Positions 12,847 through 27,800 are shown, numbered from the stretch's first letter. The stretch: DNA of 64,000 bases from Eustoma russellianum (GCA_036186865.1 AP025055.1:1318959-1382958), one strand, 5' to 3'. Notes: generated by a model not told the origin, from the sequence alone. Numbers and translations are program-made.

Positions 12847-15800
12847 CTGCAATACCAGAGCACCAATCAAGCAAGAGATCATAGTTGACATGCATAAACA
12901 ATGTTAAAATTTGTCAAAGTTACAGTGCAATAACTCCATTCCAACCATATAGCAATTACAAAGCTGACACAGAGCCTTTCATACGGGCAGGAGGGGCAGC
13001 AGAAGAACAGCTACAGAGCCCATGCAGATATAGTAGCTATACAACAACATATTATTTTTTGTGCGTTAAACTTTCATATAAAGGCCAAGAAGGCAAATTT
13101 ACAATAGATATTGTTGACATTTAACAACTTTTAGCTTAGCCAATGCAAAATAAAGGTGGCTTACAATTTATTCTCCATATCAAGTGCCGACCTTTACAAA
13201 AAGTAGCCATAAAGTGACCACATGAGGTAAGCAACCTAAAAGTAAAATACCAATGAAAATAGCCATCATGTACAAAAGTTGTCGAAAACAACAACAAAAT
13301 AGGTGGCTTACAACAAGTCAACATGTATCTAATATAGGCCATTGTTCATCTACTAAATCAACAAACTTGAGAAGTAGTATGACACACTGTATCCTGGAAT
13401 AGCATAGAAAGCCAAGATTGAAACTAGAAAAGTTTGACATTAACAGTACAGCCCCACAAGGGTTTCCTAGATTAATGCCAAAATTCTTCTAATTTTAACT
13501 GTAAGGTCCCAAACCATTTGGACTACAAAATTAAGAACCAAAAATATGTTCCTTGATATCATCATGTTGAAGACGAGCTTCAAAAAGGGGGAAAATGTAT
13601 ATAAAAAAAAGGATTGTGCCTTAAAGTGAGTGAAGCGACCAGGTTCTTGAGCAACAAAAAAAAGAACAACGTTAGCCAAGGATCTCCAAGTTGAGTGCAG
13701 CAACCAGATTCATAAGCAACAAAACAAGGCAACAATGCAGCCAAGGATCTCTACGTAACCATTGCAACTGTAATGCCCAGAGTGGACAATTCTCCGGAAT
13801 ATTCAACCATTCAATTCAACAAGACAATATATCAGAGGCAATCCACCCCATCCACGGCAAGAATCCAGGTCGGGGAAGTTTAGGAGAATTAGTCACACTT
13901 CCAAATAGAAAATTCAACCACAAGATAAGTGGAAAAATCCTCATTGGAAGGCCCAAATTAATAGCAATTTTCCAATTTTCTTGAGTCTTTCTGACATTCT
14001 GCCATGATGAAACGAAAAACCTAACGTTCTATAGGATTTCTCCGATTATTGTCTGTTCATTCCTCTGAATTGTTTGATGAAACCTCTGATTTTGTTCTCT
14101 CAAGGCTGAGTAGACAGCAGCAGCAAGGCCAAAGTATATCAGGCCTTTCTGAAACTTGGAACACCGATAATTATCTAGTAGCCATGCCTGGAGGTTATCC
14201 CATGAGAAATGAATGTTTTACGGTTTAACCGCATTAGCACATCCTTTTATACATCCTTGGAAAAGGTACATTGGAAAAACAAGTGTTCCTGAACCTCTGG
14301 TAACCTGCAATAAAGCATAACAAGTCAGTATCAACAATACCCATTGCGCAAGCTTGTTCAGAGTACGCAACATCTTCCAAAATGCAATCCATAGAATGAT
14401 TGCATATAAAGGAAGATGATGTATATTCCTAACAATCTTAGTTCAAGAAACAAGTTGGTGAGAAGGAATATTTGTAACTGAGGCACTCTGTATCAAGAAT
14501 TTTTTTGTTGGGCAGGGATTTACTCCCAGTAACCTTCACTAGTAGTGATTTGGATGTCTCTACATGCATTATAGAAACATATTACTTGACTATCTCATCC
14601 TCTTCCTTACAATATTCTCTATTAGTTTCCGTGTATCACTTCAGACACCTTAGCTTCCATTCTGATGTTCAATTTTTGTCTCAACTCCGAGAAATTTTTC
14701 ATCAATATACCCCATGGGATCCACGGATCAAACCAGAATCCCATTGCCAATAATTCACTCGATGAACTGCTTACAGTGATCTCTAACCCAAGATAGCCTC
14801 TTCCACAACCAAGAGTCTTGCTGCTTAAGCATCATTTTCCATGTTGATTTTTCGTTAAGTATATTTGAATGCATCAACTTAACCCATAAGGACTCCTTAT
14901 TCTCACAGATGTGTCATATATGTTTCATTAGATATCCATTATTTATCTGAACCAAGTTAGGTAAATCTAAGCCTCCAGCTTCTTTTGGTTTGCATACATC
15001 CAACCATTCGGTTCTCCTAATAACCTTTCTGGGTAGGAAGACAGAAGCTTACCAGTACCTTACTATGGTACCAACACAGAGTTGACCAGCTGTAGTTTAC
15101 CTTCGTAAGAAAGTTTTGATACAGTCCAAATATTAATTTTGACACTTAACTTCTCAAGTAGTGGTGAACAATCAGAGTAGGAAAGTTTCCTATTCGGGAG
15201 AGGAAGTCCTAGATATTTGATATGCAGAGAACCTAAAGGCATTCCTAGGATACCAGAAATAGTATGTTTCTTAGCATCTGGCACACCAGACACAGACTTC
15301 AAACTTATGTAAATTAGGTGTTAAGCCTGGTAAGTTTTCAAAGGTTTCCAGAGTGTCCTTGATGGTTTTAATAGAAGCCTCCTCAGCACTAGCCAAGATG
15401 AAAGATCATCCGCAAAGACAAGAGAACTCAGTTTAAGGTTGTCACATCTGGGAGGATATCTAAAAGGAGAAACTTGAATTTTTTGCTTTAAGGAGCTGAG
15501 TAAATCCTTCTATGACTAAGATAAATAGGGTATGAGAGAAGGGATCTCCTAGTCTAAGTCCTCTAGAAGCCTTGAGATTACCAGTCAGAGAACCATGTAA
15601 ATTAACCGAGTATAAGGCAGTTGAGATGCATAGGAAAATACAATGTCTAACTACCTCTGGGAGTTCATATGTACTAAAACAGTCATCAAGTAATCTCATT
15701 TCACTCTATCAAACGCCTTCATAATATCTACTTTGAATGTACAACTACTTTGTCCCTTCAATTTTCTGATATCTCTTAATTAAATCATGCATTAAAAGTA

Positions 15801-18800
15801 TGTTGTCCTGAATAGTTCTACTTTGAACGAAAGCAAATTGATTTTCATCAATAAGAAAGGGAAGCAAAGGCTTTATTCTACAAGCTATGATCTTTGAGAT
15901 CACTTTGTAGCAAATGTTAGAACAGAAAATTCCTCTAAACTCTTTCAGTTTAACTCGGGCACTACTTTAGGTAAAAAAGTTTAACTGGGGCATCTACTTT
16001 AGGTAAAAGAGAGATAGCAATAGAACTAATAGGATAGTAAAAAGAATGGGAGAAGAAGTATCATATTGCATCCAAGAATTTTTTACCAAAAAAAAAATCC
16101 CAGTTAGGCTTGAAAAATTCTACAGTAAAGCCATCAGAGCCAAGAGCACTGACATTCTTCATAGAAAATAAAGTTTCTTTTATCTCCTTGTGAGTAATCT
16201 GAGCCTCCAATGGAGCCGCATGCCCAATACTAAAGGTCCTAACAGTCAAAATTAAGGAGGGAAATGGGGTGGGATTTGGTTCTATATATAAAGCTTTAAA
16301 GAAATTCACTGCCATAATCTTAACGGACTCATAATCTTAAGTCCAATTCCGTGCATCATCATGCAGCCTCAAGATCTTGTTCCTAGCAGTGTGGACTTTA
16401 ACTGTTCTATGAAAAAAACTATGTATTTCTATACATAGTTTCCGACGTGGATCTAGAGCCTTGTTCTGATAGATCGCACTGTCGAACACGTAGTACTTCT
16501 TAAACTCATTTTGAAATTAGATCCAAGTGATTGGCTGTGTCAGTTGTGCTGCGCCATCACTCCTCCGCATCTCCTTGTCGAAGAATCTCAGGTCCGAGTC
16601 CGATGATGGTGGAGGCGATGCATGCTAGTTCAGCAGCTGGTGCTATTGTGCTAAGGCGTTGGTTATGGTGACTATCGCATCTTCAAGTGCTTGGAGATGA
16701 TCCCCTGATTCTGGGGGTTCTCACCACCATTTCCAGCTGGCTCACGTCGGGAGACATTTCTGTAATTCCAGTTCATGAAAAGAAATCAGATTAGTCAATA
16801 ACGAGTTAAAAGGGTTGGACACAGGGTAAAACGGTAATTAGACAGAGAAAGCTCACCATCGGCACACACCTCCCATAACCCGATCATAGCCTAAGTCTAA
16901 AATCATCTCTTAAATCTACATTGTTTATTAGGGGTAAAATCGTCATTTTACGAAAAGATCGTAGATTATGTCTAAGAACTATATAAACATATCGATGTTC
17001 GAAAACATCATTATTTTAAAATATATCAGTTTTGTCAGGGGTAGTCGTAATTCCGTTACGTTGCTATACAAATTCGTAAGAGAATAGAGCCTTGTAAAGT
17101 AATATACTATATAAAAAGAGAATGACAGTAGTCGGAGTGTTTAGAAGCAAAATATTTGAAAAACCTTTGAATATAGAGTGTGTTTTAGTATACGTGCTTA
17201 CAAGAAATCGTTTAACAATTTGTAAAACAATAGTCCATACTTCGTATAATTTTTCTAAGTCACCCCTTAACGTCAATAAAAATCCACCTATGTATTGTTT
17301 TTTTATAAATTTTTAACTTAAGTTGTTCAATCCTAGCGTGACACACTAAATATTGACCGACTTAGGGCATTCTAATCCACCATGCTTCCGCGCGCCACAT
17401 TGATCTACCGTACTTCTTTACTTAGTTATTTTAACGGATAATTCTAATTTAGTTAGATTTCACCTGGAAAGCACTCAGTACTTGTTCATACTTATTCTAT
17501 TTCAATTCAAGCCTATTCGATACATCAGTACTTACGTGTTTCCGGGAATCAACACTTAATCCCAGATTTGTAATACTTTGTTATTCCACTGTACTTATTT
17601 TAGTAATGCTCGTTTATCACTAACAATCAATATTCCTAATAAGACTAATATCTTCGGCTTATTTTGATACTCTAAAATTTCAACATCTTTAATCATAACT
17701 ATAGACCCATTGTACGGTATTCTTTGCTAAACTCTACTCATCATAAATCGTTACTTAGTTATCATCATTTTACTACAAATCATTTCTTACGAACTACGAT
17801 TTCATAGACCTAGTCACATTCCGACACTAATGCCGAGATAGGGGCGTGAACCTGCTTCATTTACCATAATGGTAACGAGTGGCAGGGGTCGGATCCAAGG
17901 AATTATATAAATGATTATAATCAACACTTAGGTAAGAAAATTACTTTAAATTGTACGGGGCGCCCTAGGCATATGTGGGCGTATCTTTTATCCGATCATC
18001 GCTTCGGTCTAATGTCATCACTTATTTCTAGAATCGGTACTCGGTATCATCATTCCTAACGTCTAAAATCATTACCTATTTCTAAGTTCAATGCTTAGAA
18101 TATGATCATAGCTTATGACTAAGATCAGTGCTTATGTTCAAATCATCGCTGATGTCTAAGATCACTTCTTAGTTACAATCATACGTAGTATATAATCATC
18201 GTTTATGACTAAACTAATGCTTAAGTTGAAGATCAACTCTTAATCAAGATCATCGCTTATGTCTAAAATCGTGACTTACGGGTAGGATCATCACTTAATT
18301 TCTAAGATCACGTTTTATTTTCAAGAACATGCCGAATATATAATCAATGCTTACTACTAAAAATCGGTACTTATTTCTAAGATCGTGATTTAAGGGTAGA
18401 ATCGTAACTTAATTTCTAAGATCAGAGCCTAAATTTATGCTTCCGACGTGGATCTAGAGCCTTGCTCTGATAGATCGCACTGTCGAACACGTAGTACTTC
18501 TTAAACTCATTTAGAAATTAGATCCAAGTGATTGGCGGTGTCAGTTGTGCTGCGCCATCACTCCTCTGCATCTCCTTGTCGAAGAATCTCAGGTCAGAGT
18601 CCGATGATGGTGGAGGCGATGCATGCTAGTTCAGCAGCTGGTGCTATTGTGCTAAGGCGTTGGTTATGGTGACTATCGCATCTTCAAGTGCTTGGGGATG
18701 ATCCCCTGATTCTGGGGGTTCTCACCACCATTTCCAGCTGGCTCACGTCGGGAAACATTTCTGTAATTCCATTTCATGAAAAGAAATCAGATTAGTCAAT

Positions 18801-21800
18801 AACGAGTTAAAAGGGTTGGACACAGGGTAAAACGGTAATTAGACAGAGAAAGCTCACCATCGGCACACACCTCCCATAACCCGATCATAGCCTAAATCTC
18901 ATATCATCTCTTAAGTCTACATTGTTTATTTCTTCCACTTGATCCTCAGTTTCTCCTTGAAAAGACCAAAAGCCTATGTACTCTTCACGTGCACTTTTTC
19001 CTATTTGTTGTGTCAGAGGATTATCACAATCCTCCATGGCTTGGAGCTTAGCCATTTCTAATGCTTGTCTTTGCATTCTGAACTTTTTCTAAGATACTGG
19101 CATAATATTGCATATTCAACTTTTTAAGAGGCTCCTTTAGTCTCTTTAGTTTTATACTATAGGTTGCCTTGAATGGGTTCATTCCAGCTCATTTCTAAGA
19201 TTTCCTTAAATTTGGATGTTTCAACCATCCTTTGATAAACTTAAATGATTTAGGACCAAGATTCTTGACCGTCTTAACGGAAAGGACTCCTGATGAATGA
19301 TCTTGAAAGGATATAGGCTTCATAGTCTAGCTGATAGTTGGAGAATTTGTTGTTCCCACTTCTCATTGCAAAACATATGGTCAATAAATCCTATTGTTTT
19401 CCTCTTTTGTTAAACCATGTAAACTTAAATCCCCTTGAAGGTATATATAGAACATCTGTATCCTGAATCCATTCCTTGAATTCTTTAATTGCATTCCTAT
19501 CTACTCTCTTCTTCTCCTTTTCCCCTGCTATCCAGGATGATATTGAAATCAACCATAATGAGCTTCGGTTGTCCATAAATAGTGTTTTGGTATCTTAAGG
19601 ACTGCTATAAGCCCCTTCTTCTACTCCTCTCATTAAATCCACAAACTACCGTAACGATAAAGGGTTGCCCCTTAAGTCTCCCCCTACTATTACTTCTACT
19701 ATACAACCTAGTTTGGGAGCAGCTACTATTACCATTGCTATGTGTTTCAATGGTCTGTTGATCTAAATTCTAAATATCAACTTCTTTATCCTTTGAATGC
19801 TCTCTCTTAGTTAGGGTTGTAAATGAACCAAGCCGTTCGGTTGTTCGACTCGTTTGGTTTGAGTTCGAGCTCGAGCTCGGCTCAGGTAAAAGGTTAACGA
19901 ACAGAGCTTGAACACCTTTTTCTGTTCGAGCTCGGTAAGTGGCACTGTTCGTTTAAGGTGTTCAGCTCGTTAATGTTGTTCGTGAATTAAACGAACCAAA
20001 CTTGAACAAGTAAATATGTTCATTTAAATAAACGAACAAGCTCGGTTCGTTCGCTAAGTTAAATGAACAGAGCTTGAACAACGCAATGCTAGGCTCGTTC
20101 GGCTCGTTTACAGCCCTACTCTTAGTGACTGCAGATGTAATCCTAGAAGCTGGATTATGTTTAGTTAATGGTAGCTTCTTGCTATCAGGCAACTCATCTT
20201 TTCTATTATCCTCCTCAGAGTTAGAAGAGAAATACCAACTTGAATCTATTTGATGTTTTATCTATCTTGGCATTAATGTTCCTTGTATGTTCTGCCAAGG
20301 TCTTTTCATGCTCCACGTCCAACATTTCATCAGTCTCTAATGTTGAGTCATGACTCATATAAATATTTTTAGTGTCTGATTGAGGAGCAGGTAGAACAAT
20401 GAAGGCTAAGACACTTTTGGGGACAAGATTGGGGTTATTCAGTTTTTTATGCAGGTCAGATGGTCCACTCTGTCTTCACTATCCATATCAAGCAATAGGG
20501 CAGATTTGTTGTCACTCGAGGGATCCGCTGGTCTAATGAGCTTGCCTACTTCATAAGGGCTTAGATTTACTTCCTATGTTTCCTTTGAACTGTTTGGGTT
20601 GCTAGGTAAACTTACGTTCTTATTTCCTCGCTCCACTTCAATTGTATAAGCCTTTCCTTTCTCTAGTGATATTAATTTCCTCATATTAGGTTCCATACTC
20701 CTCTTCCTTTAGACCTATTGGCTGGCTTCTCTTGTTTTCTGTTTTTGGTATTTTGGGTGGATGCCCTCTACCTGAGAAAGGTTACCATCAATAATGGTGA
20801 CTGGGGTTGGCTGGGTTCACAATTGTGTTCAACTGTCTTACATTTAAGACATTGTGAGAAAATCCACTCATAAATAACTTCTTGAGTGCAATCATTTCCA
20901 TCTTAATCAGTGAAGTTCACATATTTAGGTAGGTTTTCACCAGCTTTTATTTCTACACATATCTTAGCAAAAGCTACACGGTTCTGGGATGTGGTAAGCT
21001 TATCGACGAATAATGGTTTCCCAACCAGTAGAGCTCTATTTTTGCATAAAGATGCCGCACTACCTATTACCTGGCCTATGATAACGGAGCTCCATTTTTT
21101 GCTTTAAGACAGCAACATTTTCAGGATTGATGGCAAAAGATCTCTTACCATTATCGATGTCAATATGAGCTTGCGTGAGGGTGGATGAAGCTTCTGGCAC
21201 AAAATCGGGTTTGAGCAGTGAAGCCCAAACCAATTTTGCCCTTACAAATTGTTGCATGTTGAAGTTATGGTAAGGATTATAGAATCCCAACCATAACTGC
21301 GTGGATAATTGTTGTATATAGCTCTCTGACCACTTGCAGCGGCGGCTAGAGTGGCCTAGAAAGCTCGCGAAGTTGACGGGGTGAAAGCTTTAGGCTATTA
21401 TCAGGAAAGAGGTGAGTGAAATTTTGTAGGTGACCGTTAGCGGTGAAGAGAGGGGATATGAAGTTACCGTTGGCGGTGGTGAATGACAGAGGAGGATAGA
21501 GAAGAGGGCTGTTGAGTTTTTTCTAACCGTTGGGGCCGGGGGGGGGGGGGGGGTTTAGCAGAGAGGCTAGAGAAAAATTCTTAGAGAGAGAAGCAAAGTA
21601 AAAAAATACCACTGGATATCATATACAGCAACGTAACATGAAGATAATCTAATATTTTTTCCATTAGACCATTTATACTGTCAGATTTACCCTTTTTCTT
21701 TTTTCCTTTAATAAGAAGATAGTATAATATTTTTTCCATTGGACCACTTAAACTATCAGGTTTACCCTTTTACTTTTTTCCTTTTGCCCTTTCGGGGTTG

Positions 21801-24800
21801 CGGCAGTTTACAAAGACATTGGAAAAGACTATGAGGAGGTGTATTTATATTCCAGCAATCAACTCTAGTATCAAACCACAATTTTTGCATATCATAAATA
21901 CAGAAACGACATAAGTCCTCATAATGCTCAAGCTTAAAGAACGCATACCCCGTGCTTTGTACCACCTGCCCGAGGGTTGCAACAGCCACTTCACGCTTTG
22001 CAGCTGCAGCTCCATCTAGTAAAGCTTCAACGATTAGTGGCATAAGTTCAGAGATATACTGCCTCATTGCGAAACCTCCCTGTGTAATAAAGAAAATAGG
22101 GGGAAAACAAAAACAAGATAAGGCTATTGGTATTTGCACCAGAAAAAGTCAACCAAATGATAGAAGAATGAAAGACAACCATGGACTTTTATTTGCTCTT
22201 CATAAACAGTATCTGTAACACCAGGAAATGTAAAACAAATGTGATGGCAAACAGGCTTAAGGCAATCCACCCCATAATCGCTACACCTACACCACTCGGC
22301 TTTTGTGAAAGGCAAATTGATCCAAGATAACATCCTTCTTATGCATGTAAGTTGCCAGGAGTTACCAAAAATTGAGAAGAATGGAACCTCCCATATGTGT
22401 AATTAAACTGGGCATATGAAAGTCTATGAGACAATAACTCAATGAACTCCCTCACATCTCCCTCCCCCCCCCCCCCCCCAGGGAAGAAAAACAACAGCAG
22501 AACAAAGAAACCCACCTGGCCCGTTTCAGGAATTGTGTTAGGACTTACCTACAGCTTCTTTCTCCAATAATCTAAATAGATGTGCTGTGGGGAACTTCAG
22601 GTCTACAAGGGGCTTCAACAAACCTTTGACACAATGCGTCCAGCTTGGGGAGTTTCACTTTCACCCAAAGTGCGGAAAATGGATATAACCATTAATGGTG
22701 AAAGTTTTCAGGTAGCTAGCTAAACCCCAGATTAAGGTGTCAAGCTAATCCAACAAACAAACCACTAACAAAACCAATGAAATATACTTGGGCCAAAGAA
22801 AAGACACACACACCACTCTTGCAAGATCCCCAACAGTCACCAGCACTCCACTTATGATCCCGCTGTTAGCAGTAACCCCAGTTCCCTCACATAGTTTAGC
22901 AACCAGAGCCTGGAAAAAAACATCAGAGTCAGGTTAAGAATATGAAAAGACACTGTATTGAGAGACTTACGCGAGCAGCCACCACACCTTGTGTATTGGA
23001 GCAATATAAGGTAGTATCAACCGCTCGCAATTACGTATTAAGCACCCCAACAGTTTTGCACTTTCTTCTCTACATTTGCTATCTGCACTGCTGACAAAGA
23101 GAAGTTAGCACAAGTTTCCTAATGCTGCAACAAGAGTAAGTTCTGACGAAACAATACGGTAAAATAACAGTAAAGGAGAAATTGCATTCCAGAACAGCCA
23201 ACAAAAGGAAACGCAACTGAAGTTCACTACATGTTTTTTTTTTTTTTTTCAGGAATGACAAATTACATTAGTGCATATACACAAGCAGACAAGTTGGTGC
23301 AAACTATCTTTGGCAGGTGGCAACCAAATATACAAAGCCAAGGGTGAGGAGAAAACATCATCTGAGTGCTGAAACTGAAAATTGCAACTCAAACCTTGGA
23401 AAGAAGCTGAAGCTGAGGCTGAAGCCCAAAGCTAAATTCAGAGCTGATAGGTTAACAAGCAATGGAAAGGCCAGAAGGTACAAGGGAACGGACTCGCATT
23501 CAAGATTTGGTTGAAAATACACTTTGAAGTTATTAAGCTGGTACACTCACGAATGTAGGCTTCACCTTGGAAAATCAGACAGAAGAGAGTAGCTAGACAT
23601 GCCTTTATCCTTTCTCCAGCTTGCAGCTAGAGATTTGGCACCTTGGACAGATTACTGAGCTGGGATTGAAATCTGTGTCACTGACCTATTGGAGACTCGC
23701 TGGCATCAGAGTAAAGAAGTCCATCTGCCTCTAGAACCTTACACGTTCAGCATAGTAGCTCTTAGCGGGCAAGCTTATTGAAGTTGATTGACAGACTAAA
23801 GTTGAACCACTAGATTTTGGAGATATTTGAGAGGCTAAGCTTAGCAATAAAAAGGCCCGAAATTAAAAGGAGGGAGGCTCATACTCAAGATTAGTTGACA
23901 CTACCCCTCGAAGTTACTAAGCTGGTGTAGTGACAAACAAAAACTTTCACTGGAACTAGAATGCTCTGCTTATTTTCCTCTGAAGATGCAGTCAGAGTTC
24001 AGCAATAGTTGGGGAAATCAAATTGCACAAAGACTGATAGAGAAATGTAGTCAGACATGCTTTTATAATTTGCCTAGCTTGCACCAAAGACTGGACAGCT
24101 TATAGAGCTGGATTTTCAGCATGTATTAACGACCTATTGGAGACCCACTAACATCTGAGTAACAAGGTTTATGTGTTTAAGAATATTACACTTTCAGCAT
24201 AACAACTTCCAAAGGAAGATTGAAGCCAATTGACTGAAGGAAGTTGAACCACTAGATTTTAGAGCTTGAGGAGGCTAAGTTTATACCCTAGCAATCTCCT
24301 AAAATAAAAATAAAAAAATTCCCTCAATCAAGACAAGAACAAGAAATTTAACTCCCTGAAAGAAGAGATCACAGGATATATCAAACACGCTTGAACAAGC
24401 TTGAGATTATACATTTCATCTTGAAGACATGCTAAGTGATGCAAGATAAAATGGATAAAGAAAACAGTTGTTTGGATTAGAAAATTTTCTCTCTGAAATT
24501 AGTTTTGTCAATGGCTCCTATGTTCAAGTTTCTCGAAGTAGCAGTCTGCTGGCATTTCAACATGAGGATCCCTAGATTACGATGTCAGACTCATAGATCT
24601 CCAATAGCACTTCTTAATTGCCCCTCAACCCCTGCCCCCAACAAACCCCCCCCCCCCCCAAAAAAAAAAAAACCCCCGAAAAACAAAAGAAAAGTAAGAA
24701 ATAAAGAAAAGTAGTAACTAAATGAAAAATATAGCTAGAAAAAAGGGTTCTATGAAACTACCTTTGCTCAAGGTAAGTTAACAACTGAATAAGATGGCGA

Positions 24801-27800
24801 CGAAGTGCAGGGAGAACGTATGCAGGATTCTTCTCGGACAATCTTCCAGCAAGAGAGATTGTAAACTCTCGAACTTCAAAATCCTTTAACATCAAAATTC
24901 ACACAGATTAAAGCATGACAAGGCCAGCAGAAAAACCAGACAGAGAAAGCAGAAGCCAAGATCCAACTACATATATCCTCTCGGTACAGTCCACTAAGAT
25001 GGTTCTGCAGGTAGACATTTTTTTTTTGTAATTTAATTTTCATATACATACCCCATAGGGAAATTTACATAACTTTAACACCATGAGTACGTGTTAGCAA
25101 GCAAGACAGTGTCTAGTCTTGCGCAAAATACAAAAGACAAAGTTCCGTTACAATTCATATATATGTGGCCCTAGCTAGGCTGCAAAACTTTGTCAATATC
25201 AAAACAAAATGCAACAATGCCTATATAGAGAAATTGCTAAACTGACAACATCAAATGTCAAGCTTATGAGGTCGTTGTCTTAAGTCTGCATAAGCAACAT
25301 GGGAAGTACATGACTCTCGTTTGTCCTCACAATATTCACTAGGGGTTGAAGCTCGGCAAGCTGGCATAAGATAGTACAAGCTCCACAGAGCCTTCCACAT
25401 CTCATGCCAGTTGACCAGACCCCAACCTGTATGACACAATCCAAACAATAAGGGATGGGGCTCAAGGGTGCCTTATGCATTGGCACCCCTAAAGACGTCG
25501 ACAAAAGATGGTAGACCCATTTTTATCATTTCCTGATCCTATCCTCTTTCCTGTGTTCAGTAACAATACCCTGATGAATCGCCATCTAAGACTTTAGCTT
25601 AAATAGGGACTTTAGAGAAAGTAGAAGCTAAGATCCAACTGCATATAACCTCACGGTACGAAGTAGACACAAATTTCATTTCTTGATCTCATCCTCTTCC
25701 CTGTGTCCAGTAACAATAACTCTGATGAATCTCCATCTAAGACTATAGCGTAAATAGGGATCTTTATTTCCCATGTGGTTGCTAGAAGCACCTTTTAGAA
25801 TATCCCGAGAGTTCCAAAGGTCTGACCAGAAGGACGTTCTCTTGCCAATTCCCGCTATATGCTTAGTGGGAATTGAGATTCTTCCAAATCACTTACAAAA
25901 GAAACAATTTTGTTCCCAAAATCCAACAATCCATGGACGTGTTATCCATTTCTTGGAAAGATTTGCCCCAGTGTAATAGACTGCATTCTTGGACCCATAA
26001 AGATTCCTTACAAGTACAAATATTCCAAATAACCATTTCTAAGACGACCATTATTTAGAATTCTCAAGTTCAGAATACCAAGACCTCCACTCTCCTTATG
26101 CTAGCAAACCTGTGCCCATTTCCCCTAAGATTTCCTGGAATTAGATGAGGACCAAAGAGAATTTTCATACGCTTTTCAACCTCTCTCAAAACTAACTCAA
26201 GCAACAGTAACATACTGACCCAGTAGTTATGGGTACTAAAAAAAGAACAGATTTGATGAGTTAAATTTTTGCCTGAGCGAGAGGCTTGAAGTGCTCCAGA
26301 TATGGATTCAGTTCTCCATTATGTCAAGGATGGGGCGAGAATCCTGATAGGTCTGAAGGATATGGGTGGAACTCCTAGATATTCGTACAAGAACTTTGCC
26401 ATTGTGGATATGTTTTTCCAGTATTTGGTTGAACCCTCCTTCAACATGTAAAGGAAAAGGGCATCACTTTAGACCAGACTTAAAGTTCCCTACTAAGGAC
26501 CCATTAAGTCAGATGGAAAAGGTCTCTGTAGAGATACAAGTTTTGATCCAGAACCAAAACACTGGATGATACCTCTTCACTCCGAGTAGTTTGTTCACTG
26601 CAAGTTGGTGGAACCTTCAACTTGCATACCAGTCTATTCTTCACAGCTTACAAATTTCCTTTCTCATATCCGCCTTTGCTTTTCCCATTTCTCCACCCAT
26701 CTCGACCAGTTTTAAGGCATATTGGTTTGTTACTAGCTCAAACGTTAGTTTTTTTTTTTCCAGTGCTTGTCTTTTGGACTTTAAATGAACTAGTGCAATG
26801 GCCAAAAACCTGCCATAGCACAAAAGTGGAGGGATCCACCCCTACTTATCATTGGGTGACTTCGATTCCAAACTCATATAAATTAAAGAAAATTAATTGA
26901 TTCAAATGACAATGATGGATTAATTGTGTTCTCGTAACTCGTTTCATATAAGCACCGAAAAGCAATGTTTTTGGTTAGTCTTCCAGCAGCTTTTAAGCAG
27001 TGAAGAAGTCTCCGGAAATTTCACTCTACATAGGTAAAGAGATTTGCATGGACCATGAGAAAACAGCCCAGCCCCATCCCTAGCTCTGAAATAATCTTCA
27101 AAACTTGTGGAACAGAGACAAGGGAATAACTACAGACAAAATAAGTACTATGGACCAAAGAACAGCAAAAGTATGTTTGTACTTCTCCAACTTCTCGGCA
27201 ATCATGAATAACAGTACCTCATCATTCAGAGCAGCAAATATAGCGGTCAAACAATCAGCCTGTGCCAGAAAATCGTCAAAACCTCTATTTCCATGGAGAG
27301 AGATGAAGATGGAGTGGCGAACAGTGACATCAGAATCTGCCACAGCAGCGATAAGAAGCTTCCCCACGATCTACAACAAAGAAACCATTGACATGAAAAG
27401 CTTTTAAACAAACATGCTGGACATTTCCCATGCACTTCTTCCAAGGAGCTATAGAGAATGAAAAAGGGAAAACAATGATGTTTGCAATTTCATGGCATGG
27501 TATAAGAGTGAAGAAAGTAAACTGAGAAATAGCCATCAACCTGAGCTTGCCTAGAAGATATTCAGTAGATAAAGATGGATGAAGCTTTGTTTACTGCTTT
27601 CCCAAAATTCCAGTTGCCTGTGCCTCTGGTTTATTTTGCAAACTTCTTGGCTGCCACTATAATAGGCCTTTTGGGATGTATCATCTTCCTAGCCTTACTC
27701 AGCTAACTATAGCAGTATCATCAGTGGTAGCTTGCTCCCTTCCCAGGGCTAGGAAGTTTTTGTACTAAAGTAGCTAGTTTCAGTGCTTGGCATTTCAATA

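Larger units (their letters stand above)
13051..21560 (-). mobile_element. L1-type LINE filling TOR intron 15, interrupted by other elements
   Basis: On the minus strand, same sense as TOR, the domains appear in LINE order. ORF1 has DUF4283 (VRAKLVWASLLKPDF, 21060-21290) and a zinc knuckle (FAKICVEI..YEWIFSQCLKC, about 20830-20990). The endonuclease region is at 19390-19580 (DVLYIPSRGFKFTWFNKRG), the pre-RT linker at 18935-19180 and 16316-16430 (SFFHRTVKVHTARNKI), and the reverse transcriptase at 15060-16315 (HASRGLRLGDPFS-like block at 15530-15590; MPLGSLHIKYLGLPLPNRKL). The zinc-binding C-terminus is at 13930-14830 (GLIYFGLAAAVYSALREQNQ). Stops and frameshifts make it dead. The poly-T at 13050-13055 on the plus strand is the probable A-tail. 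It accounts for most of the 9.1-kb intron. Confidence 0.75.

Noticed and set aside
25251..25504. Minus-strand ORF with WHEMWKALWSLYYL, resembling the FRB domain of TOR
   Set aside because: It lies between exons 12 and 11, far upstream of where FRB belongs, has no splice context and falls in the 3' UTR of a LINE; the similarity is by chance.
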